Assembly: GCA_051955535.1 (NCBI GenBank)
Contig: JBQCGP010000029.1
Coordinates: forward strand, 78,113 to 142,112
Direction: 5' to 3'
DNA: 64,000 nucleotides
Origin: 13-2-20CM-68-14 sp051955535
GTDB lineage: Bacteria > Actinomycetota > Thermoleophilia > Gaiellales > Gaiellaceae
This document shows positions 59,031 to 64,000 of this stretch, piece after piece. Numbering within the stretch: position 1 is the first letter of the stretch; each line of letters starts with the position of its first letter. The notes under the pieces are model-generated. The model saw only the letters and a list, made by a program, of their open reading frames with translations, was not told the DNA's origin and made no database searches. A program made the position numbers and the translations under genes.

Positions 59031-59796
59031 GCTCGAGCTCGAGGCACGCCGCGAGCGCGGCCTCCGCGACCTCGAGCTGCTCCGGGGTCGGGTCCTCGGT
59101 GGCCAGCCGGTGCTGCAACTCGTGGCCGGGCTTGGCGAGCGCGCGGGCGAGCCCGTTCTCCGGATTGCGGACCATCCAGCCGAAGAGCTCGGTCGCGACG
59201 CCGACGGCGCCGATCTGGGCCGCAGCGCGGGCCGGGCCGCGCAGGTGCTCGGGTGCTCGGGCGGCGAGAGCGCCGCCTACGGCCGAGCTGACGAGCAGCG
59301 GGCCGACGATGTGCGAGCCGCAGCGCTCGTGCTCCTTCGCCCGGGTCTCGCCGTGCTCGTAGGTGCCGATCGAGATGTGCTCCGCGCCGTGGTAGGCGGC
59401 CACTTCCGAGCCGCGCACGGCCAAGGCCGCCGGGGCCAGGGAGAGAGCGCCCGCGAGCAGTTCTTGTGCAAGGGGCCGTAGCCGTGAACTCTTGACGACC
59501 TGCGCCGCGACGGCGCTGCCGAGCATCGTCGCGAGCACGCGGGGGCGCTCGAACGGAAGCCGAGCCTCAGGAAGCGCCCGGCGCATCTGTGGCAGCAGCG
59601 TCATCACTTCGGCGAGCCGGGCCGGGCCGCGCAGGAACGGGCGCTCGACCTCGGCGGCTCGGAAGCGCTTGCGTGCCGACACGACCTTCAGCTCACCGTC
59701 CGGAGTGCGAACTGCGCAGGCCCATGAAGTCGGGCCGTGGACGAGCACACCGTTGGCGAGCGCCATGCCGCCGAGCCGGATCTTCTCCTCGGGCAT
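59008..59796 (-). CDS. DUF1385 family membrane protein (YqhQ-like)
   Basis: 262 residues. DUF1385 proteins have several membrane segments and the conserved GGMALANGVLVHGP near the start, PFLRGPARLAEVM and YHGAEHISIGTYEHG. Bacillus YqhQ is similar; no function is established. The ATG at 59796 gives the usual N-terminus; the upstream extension is not protein-like. It overlaps the phosphoribosyltransferase gene. Confidence 0.88.
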   Translation of the reverse strand: MPEEKIRLGGMALANGVLVHGPTSWACAVRTPDGELKVVSARKRFRAAEVERPFLRGPARLAEVMTLLPQMRRALPEARLPFERPRVLATMLGSAVAAQVVKSSRLRPLAQELLAGALSLAPAALAVRGSEVAAYHGAEHISIGTYEHGETRAKEHERCGSHIVGPLLVSSAVGGALAARAPEHLRGPARAAAQIGAVGVATELFGWMVRNPENGLARALAKPGHELQHRLATEDPTPEQLEVAEAALAACLELEHGAENRD

Positions 59797-59806
59797 CGCG
59801 ACCAGC

Positions 59807-60349
59807 CTACCCCTCGTGGTCGAGCTGGCCGCTGTACTGGACGGGCGAAGGGCGGTCGAACGGCGCGTACGCCACCTTCGGATCGGGCGTCTCGGTCTCC
59901 ACACTGGCGTGGTGCTTCAGTGCGACCTCGTCGACCGGATAGACGAGCTTCTCATCCTCACGGCGGCGGCCGATCGAGAGGATCCCGCACGGGCCGTCGC
60001 CCGCACCGACGAAAACGTGATTGGTCTCGGGCGGACAGTGAACGAAGTCCCACGCCTTCAGCGGCCGCTCCTGGCCTTCGACGATCAGCAGGCATTCGCC
60101 GAACAGAATCAGGAAGTCCTCCTGCTGGTTCTCGCGGTGGTACATGCAGGCCGGCTGCCCGGGCGCGAGAACGCCGATGTTGACGCCGATCTCGCCGAAG
60201 GCAGCCTCGCCCTGGCCCTCGAAGGTCGTGCCCGAGCCGAACGCCGGGTGCTCGAGCCAGCGCGACTCCTTCGCGTTGACGACGAACCAGCCCGTGTCCT
60301 TCGGGACGAGCCCTGCCTCCGTCTGTTCGAGAGATGCCTCTGGAACCAT
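59807..60349 (-). CDS. Cupin domain protein
   Basis: 180 residues, single cupin barrel: MYHRENQQEDFLILFGECLLIVEGQERPL holds the first metal motif (HxH/E type), and WDFVHCPPETNHVFVG the second. The ligand may be Fe, Mn or Zn. N- and C-terminal arms are unlike known cupin dioxygenases. It ends 2 bp before the M20 peptidase gene stop on the same strand, so it is likely in its operon. Confidence 0.86.
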   Translation of the reverse strand: MVPEASLEQTEAGLVPKDTGWFVVNAKESRWLEHPAFGSGTTFEGQGEAAFGEIGVNIGVLAPGQPACMYHRENQQEDFLILFGECLLIVEGQERPLKAWDFVHCPPETNHVFVGAGDGPCGILSIGRRREDEKLVYPVDEVALKHHASVETETPDPKVAYAPFDRPSPVQYSGQLDHEG

Positions 60350-60351
60350 CC

Positions 60352-61653
60352 TCAGCCTCCGATCTGTTGGGCGACGTGTCGTAGGAAGCGAACGCCGAGC
60401 TCGAGGTCCTCGACCGCGATCCGTTCGTCCGCTGAATGGACGAGCCGGGCGGCGACCTCGGTGTCCATCGTCCGCATCGGGAAGAAGCCGTAGGCGACCG
60501 TGCCGAACGCCTCGCGCAGCCAGTGGCTGTCCGTGAAGCCCGAGAGGCAGTCCGGCGCGACCTTCGCGCCAGGCTCCTCTGCGGCAACGAACGTCTCGAT
60601 CGCCTCCCAGAGCGGCGTTTCCAGCGGCGAGCGCGTGCCGCCCTGCCCTTCGGTCCACTCGAAGTCGTAGTCGCCGTCTCCGAGCACGCGACGAAGAGTC
60701 TTCTCCGCCTCGTCCTGGTCCTGGCTCGGCAGGAGCCGGCAGTCGCAGACGACCTCGCAGAGGGCCGGAACGACGTTCCACTTCTGCGAGGCGGAGATGA
60801 TCGTCGGGGAGACGGTCATCCCCAGCACAGGCTCGACCAGGTCGCCGGCGAGCGGGTTGACGCCACGGGCGACCTCGAGCGTCTCCTCGGCGCTGACATC
60901 GCGACCGACCAGCAGCTGCATGAACCCCGCCACCTCCGGTTCGAGGCGTGGCTCCGGCCGGTACTCGGCGAGCCGCTCGACCAACTTGGCGGCCTTCACG
61001 AGAGCGTTGTCCGCGATGCCCGGCATCGAGGCGTGCCCGCTGCGTCCGTGGACCCGGAGCCGGAACGGCGAGCTCATCTTCTCGGCCGTCGAGCAGAGGT
61101 AGAAGACGCGGCCGCCGCCGAAGTCGATCCGGTCGCCGGCGCCCTCGTTCACGCAGTACTCGGCACGGACCGCGTCCGGATGCTCGACACAGAGCCAGGA
61201 GAGCCCGAAGTCGTCGCCGACCTCCTCGTCGGCGGTCGCCGCGAAGATCAGGTCGCCGGCCGGCTCGAAACCCTCGCGCGCGAGCGAGGCGATCGCGACC
61301 GCGCTCGCCGCGACCTGGCCCTTCATGTCGAGCGCGCCGCGGCCCCAGACCTCGCCGTTACGCAGCTCTCCCGACCAGGGATCGAGCTGCCACTCGACCG
61401 GGTCTGCGAGCACGGTGTCGGTGTGCGACAGCAGAAGCAGGCTCGCCCCGTCTCCCCGCCCGGGGATCCGCGCGACGAGGTTCGCACGCTCGGGCACCTT
61501 CGCGTAGAGGTCGGCCTCGACGCCGCTCTCCGCGAGGTAGTCGCGGAGGAGCTCGGCGGCGATCGACTCGTTGCCGGGCGGGTTGACCGTGTCGAGCCGG
61601 ATCAGCCGCTGGAGGAGGTCGGTCGCCTCCTCGCGCAAGGTCAGCGTCGCCAT
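60352..61653 (-). CDS. M20 family zinc metallopeptidase/amidohydrolase
   Basis: 433 residues. Two-zinc site is clear: SHTDTVLADP (His, Asp), GRGALDMKG (bridging Asp), DEEVGDDFG (catalytic Glu and metal Glu), then a dimerisation domain with GRSGHASMPG. M20 enzymes include dipeptidases, succinyl-diaminopimelate desuccinylase and acylases; the sequence does not choose. The cupin gene follows and the methyltransferase gene overlaps its start. Confidence 0.93.
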   Translation of the reverse strand: MATLTLREEATDLLQRLIRLDTVNPPGNESIAAELLRDYLAESGVEADLYAKVPERANLVARIPGRGDGASLLLLSHTDTVLADPVEWQLDPWSGELRNGEVWGRGALDMKGQVAASAVAIASLAREGFEPAGDLIFAATADEEVGDDFGLSWLCVEHPDAVRAEYCVNEGAGDRIDFGGGRVFYLCSTAEKMSSPFRLRVHGRSGHASMPGIADNALVKAAKLVERLAEYRPEPRLEPEVAGFMQLLVGRDVSAEETLEVARGVNPLAGDLVEPVLGMTVSPTIISASQKWNVVPALCEVVCDCRLLPSQDQDEAEKTLRRVLGDGDYDFEWTEGQGGTRSPLETPLWEAIETFVAAEEPGAKVAPDCLSGFTDSHWLREAFGTVAYGFFPMRTMDTEVAARLVHSADERIAVEDLELGVRFLRHVAQQIGG

Positions 61654-62429
61654 CAGCGGCGCCGCCCGGTGACGAGGAGGTAGCGCCGAGGCTCGTCGAT
61701 GCGGCCGCCCTTCTCGAAGCCGGTCCAGCGCTCGAGCATGGCGGCTTGGAAGTCCGCCGCCTCGGCGGGCTCGAGCTTGCCAAGTAACGCCTTCACCGGC
61801 GGTGCGCCTTCGGTCATCAGCGTCCAGGCGGCCTCGGGAGACTCCGCCGTCAGGTGCCAGACACCCTCGTCGATCTGGAGCTCCAACGCGCGGCCGAGCA
61901 GCTCGCGAACGTGCGCCTCGTCGCCCCACAGGTCGGCGACGGCGACAGAGTCGCTCGGTACGAAGCGCTGGTAGATCGCATGGGGGCCGTCCTCCGGGCG
62001 CCAGCTGGTGAGGCCAAGCCGCCCACGCGGCTTGCAGACCCGCCCGAGCTCGGCGGCGGCCGCCTGCTGGTCCGGCGCGAAGATGACCGCGAAGCAGGAG
62101 ACGACGACGTCGAAGCTCGCGTCGTCGAAACGAAGGGCCTGCGCGTCTCCAAGCTCCCACGTGACGCGCTCGGCGTCCGGCTTGTTGCGCGCCGCGGCGA
62201 GGAGGTTCTCGGAGATGTCGACGGCGGTGACCTCGGCACCCGCCCGCGCGGCGCGGAGCGCGACCTCCCCGGTACCGGTGCCCACGTCGAGCCAGCGCTC
62301 GCCGGGCGACGGCTCGAGCCGAGCCACCAGCTCGTCGTGGATCGGCGCAAACTGCTGCGCGACCCGGTCGTAGTCCGCGTCGCCCCACATCCGGCCCGCC
62401 GCGGCGACCTGCTCGCGCAGCTCGGTCAG
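61653..62429 (-). CDS. Class I SAM-dependent methyltransferase
   Basis: 258 residues if it starts at the CTG at 62429, in a CTGA overlap with the dioxygenase gene stop; an ATG at 62390 would give 245 residues. Similar methyltransferases have about ten residues before MWG-DYD, which favours CTG. SAM motif I is LDVGTGTGEVALRAA, with DISENLLAAAR and VVSCFAVIFAPD following. UbiE-like fold; substrate unknown. It overlaps the M20 gene. Confidence 0.86.
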   Translation of the reverse strand: MTELREQVAAAGRMWGDADYDRVAQQFAPIHDELVARLEPSPGERWLDVGTGTGEVALRAARAGAEVTAVDISENLLAAARNKPDAERVTWELGDAQALRFDDASFDVVVSCFAVIFAPDQQAAAAELGRVCKPRGRLGLTSWRPEDGPHAIYQRFVPSDSVAVADLWGDEAHVRELLGRALELQIDEGVWHLTAESPEAAWTLMTEGAPPVKALLGKLEPAEAADFQAAMLERWTGFEKGGRIDEPRRYLLVTGRRR

Positions 62430-63145
62430 CGGCTCTCCTCTTCCAGCGCCCGTGCGGTCAGGCGATTCCGGACATCCCAGAGCTCCGGGAAGAACTTCTG
62501 CTTGATCAGCCCGCCGAGCAGCTCGACCGGCGTTCCCTGCGTGCCGACGACCTCGTCGCCGATGATACGCGCGACGACCTTGTAGTGGCGCATCCGCCAG
62601 AGCGTCAGGCGCTCGTCCCAATCGATCAGGGCCTCGGCGAGCTGGTAGAGGTCCTCGTGCTCGCGCCCCTGCACGTAGAGGTCGACGAGCGTCAAGCCGC
62701 GTTCACGCAGCGTGCGCGAGAACGCCTGCCCGAGCAGCGGTGTGACACGGCGGATCTCACGGAAACCCGGCGAGTCGAAGCCGCTGCCGTGACCGAGCTG
62801 GGCGCGCACGCCCTGGTACTCCCACGGCGACATCTGCTCGAGCATCTCGAGCTGACCGGTGACGTACTGGAGGCAGAGCGACGCGCGACGCAGCAGGCGC
62901 AGCGCACCGCCGGAGTCGCCGCCCTCCAGCAGTCGCGTCGCCTCCTCGACTTCGTTCCAGGCGAGCTTGAGCCAAAGCTCCGAGGCCTGGTGGACGGTCG
63001 TGAAGAGGAGCTCGTCTCGATGCGCGGCCTCCCCGGGATCGGGTTGCAACACGAGCAGTTCGTCCGTGCGCAGGTAGCGCTCGTAGTCGCTGCCTCCCGG
63101 GCCCGGAAGGACTGGTTCGAAATCTTCGGACTGTTTTGTCGCCAT
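62426..63145 (-). CDS. kynA: Tryptophan 2,3-dioxygenase
   Basis: 239 residues. It opens the kynurenine path by oxidising tryptophan with haem. Family sequence is YLRTDELLVLQ, TVHQASELWLKLAWNEV, LEQMSPWEYQGVRAQLG, SGFDSPGFREI and the haem His in LWRMRHYKVVARIIG. A start five codons earlier (63160) is possible; neither has a strong ribosome site. It is a little shorter than the usual 270-280. Divergent from rarA, with a perfect palindrome between. It may feed NAD synthesis along with the nearby nicotinate gene, but other kynurenine genes are not in the window. Confidence 0.93.
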   Translation of the reverse strand: MATKQSEDFEPVLPGPGGSDYERYLRTDELLVLQPDPGEAAHRDELLFTTVHQASELWLKLAWNEVEEATRLLEGGDSGGALRLLRRASLCLQYVTGQLEMLEQMSPWEYQGVRAQLGHGSGFDSPGFREIRRVTPLLGQAFSRTLRERGLTLVDLYVQGREHEDLYQLAEALIDWDERLTLWRMRHYKVVARIIGDEVVGTQGTPVELLGGLIKQKFFPELWDVRNRLTARALEEESR

Positions 63146-63157
63146 AAGAAGGGGGGT

Positions 63158-63184
63158 CATGGGGGAAACATGGTTTCCCCCATG
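63158..63184. promoter_or_regulatory. Perfect 12-bp palindrome between kynA and rarA
   Basis: CATGGGGGAAAC-ATG-GTTTCCCCCATG, perfect arms of 12 bp with a 3-nt spacer, 13 bp upstream of the kynA ATG and 21 bp upstream of the rarA GTG. Symmetry and place suggest a repressor operator; a hairpin in either message is also possible. Confidence 0.6.
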
Positions 63185-63204
63185 TTGGGAGCATACTTTC
63201 GGCT

Positions 63205-64000
63205 GTGAGCGACCTTTTTGCCGACGCCGCGGAACAGCGCATGTCGCAGGTGGCCCCGCTTGCGATCCGGCTCCGGCCCTCGACACTCAAGGACTTCGTC
63301 GGCCAGGAGCAGATCCTGGGCGAAGGCTCCGCACTCCGCCTGGCGATCGCTGACGACCGCGTCGGCTCGATGATCCTCTATGGCCCGCCTGGAAGCGGCA
63401 AGACGACGCTCGCGCGGATCGTCGCCCAGACGACGGGCGCGTTCTTCGAGGAGCTCTCGGCCGTGTCCGCGACCGTCAAGGAGGTGCGTGAGGTGATCGC
63501 CTCAGCGCGCGAGCGGCTCGGCGCCACCGGGCAGCGGACGATCCTCTTCCTCGACGAGATCCACCGCTTCAACAAGGCACAGCAGGACGCATTGCTACCG
63601 GCGGTCGAGGAAGGGCTCCTGACCTTGATCGGGGCGACCACCGAGAACCCGTACTTCGAGGTGAACTCTGCCTTGCTCTCGCGGACCCAGATTTACGAGC
63701 TCGACCCGTTGTCGGACGACGAGCTCGAGCAGGTCGTCCGGCGCGGAGTGGCCGAGCTCGGGGTGGACATGTCGCCTGACCTGGTCCGGCTGGTCGCCAC
63801 TCGAGCCGGCGGCGACGCCCGGAACGCTCTCAACATCCTCGAGCTCGCATCCAAAACGGCCATCGCGCGGCACGAGGTCCCAACGGAAGCAGACATCGAG
63901 GACGCGGCACGCAAACGCCCGCTCGTGTACGACAAGGGCGGCGACGCGCACTACGACTTCATCTCGGCCTTCATCAAGTCGATGCGCGGCTCCGACCCGG
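63205..64000 (+). CDS. rarA: Replication-associated recombination protein RarA (MgsA), 3' truncated
   Basis: The GTG at 63205 opens a frame that continues past the window end (265 codons seen; normal length about 430). RarA is an AAA+ clamp-loader-like ATPase at stalled replication forks. Visible are the N-terminal LAIRLRPSTLKDFVGQEQIL, Walker A YGPPGSGKTT (58-67), Walker B LFLDEIHRFNKAQQDALL, sensor GATTENPYFEVNSALLSR and GGDARNALNILELA. No other domain is seen upstream. Divergent from kynA. Confidence 0.95.
   Translation, partial: MSDLFADAAEQRMSQVAPLAIRLRPSTLKDFVGQEQILGEGSALRLAIADDRVGSMILYGPPGSGKTTLARIVAQTTGAFFEELSAVSATVKEVREVIASARERLGATGQRTILFLDEIHRFNKAQQDALLPAVEEGLLTLIGATTENPYFEVNSALLSRTQIYELDPLSDDELEQVVRRGVAELGVDMSPDLVRLVATRAGGDARNALNILELASKTAIARHEVPTEADIEDAARKRPLVYDKGGDAHYDFISAFIKSMRGSDP

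Noticed and set aside
1..64000. CRISPR arrays, rRNA or tRNA genes, integrases
   Set aside because: I saw no spaced direct repeats, no rRNA-like text, no full tRNA fold and no integrase or transposase gene. A search program could find weaker cases.

Overview
The window is GC-rich, densely coding bacterial DNA with many GTG and TTG starts. It has actinobacterial traits: a complete 14-subunit nuo operon in A-to-N order, many Sec-exported subtilases and sialidase-like propellers, and small zinc-ribbon proteins. My best guess is a Thermoleophilia-like (Gaiellales/Solirubrobacterales) actinobacterium. That rests on gene content and style only; no rRNA or other taxonomic marker is present.

Layout. 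Positions 1-5.6 kb hold lipoate metabolism: the 3' part of a 2-oxoacid dehydrogenase E2 gene, lipB and lipA, with an HD-GYP gene and a secreted protein between the lip genes. Positions 5.6-18.1 kb hold a minus-strand block of exported proteins: a small Ig-like protein, two BNR/Asp-box propellers, two subtilases and a lipoprotein. Three of these genes end in almost the same hairpin terminator. Positions 18.3-23.3 kb carry fumC, a zinc-ribbon protein, a DmpA-type aminopeptidase, a ferredoxin-NADP reductase, a lipoprotein and erpA. Positions 23.5-37.5 kb are nuoABCDEFGHIJKLMN. Positions 37.5-40.4 kb are a tightly overlapped operon (UPF0173 hydrolase, unknown 93-residue protein, DUF1028, cupin-TPR). 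Positions 40.4-51.5 kb contain an exported M1 peptidase, an Ldh2-type dehydrogenase, mrp, an ABC exporter whose permease and ATPase genes are convergent, an operon of DUF1015, IMPase-like and DUF72 genes, a YhaM-like nuclease and an EamA transporter. Positions 51.6-53 kb hold two small membrane proteins and an arsenic locus. Positions 53-64 kb carry a short YchF, an ECF sigma factor, methylmalonyl-CoA epimerase, a compact FtsH, an isochorismatase-fold hydrolase with nicotinate phosphoribosyltransferase, DUF1385, a cupin, an M20 peptidase, a methyltransferase, tryptophan dioxygenase and the start of rarA.

The strongest new candidate is at 52771-52893. Divergent from arsR-arsC is an 18-residue ORF with a good ribosome binding site that encodes a Cys-Asp repeat ending in three cysteines (8 Cys of 18 residues). 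Two ArsR-type inverted repeats (5-6-5) lie in the intergenic region, one at each gene start, and each strand carries a TTGACG -35-like box. I infer an ArsR-controlled mini-metallothionein that resembles an acidic phytochelatin.

Other recurring patterns are two 13-bp perfect hairpins with the core TGAAAACGC...GCGTTTTCA inside lipB and over the nuoE start codon; three REP-like copies of a GGGACAGTCCCCG element; short repeats next to hairpins at 21.3, 22.9 and 55.2 kb; and three genes whose most plausible start is CTG within a CTGA overlap.
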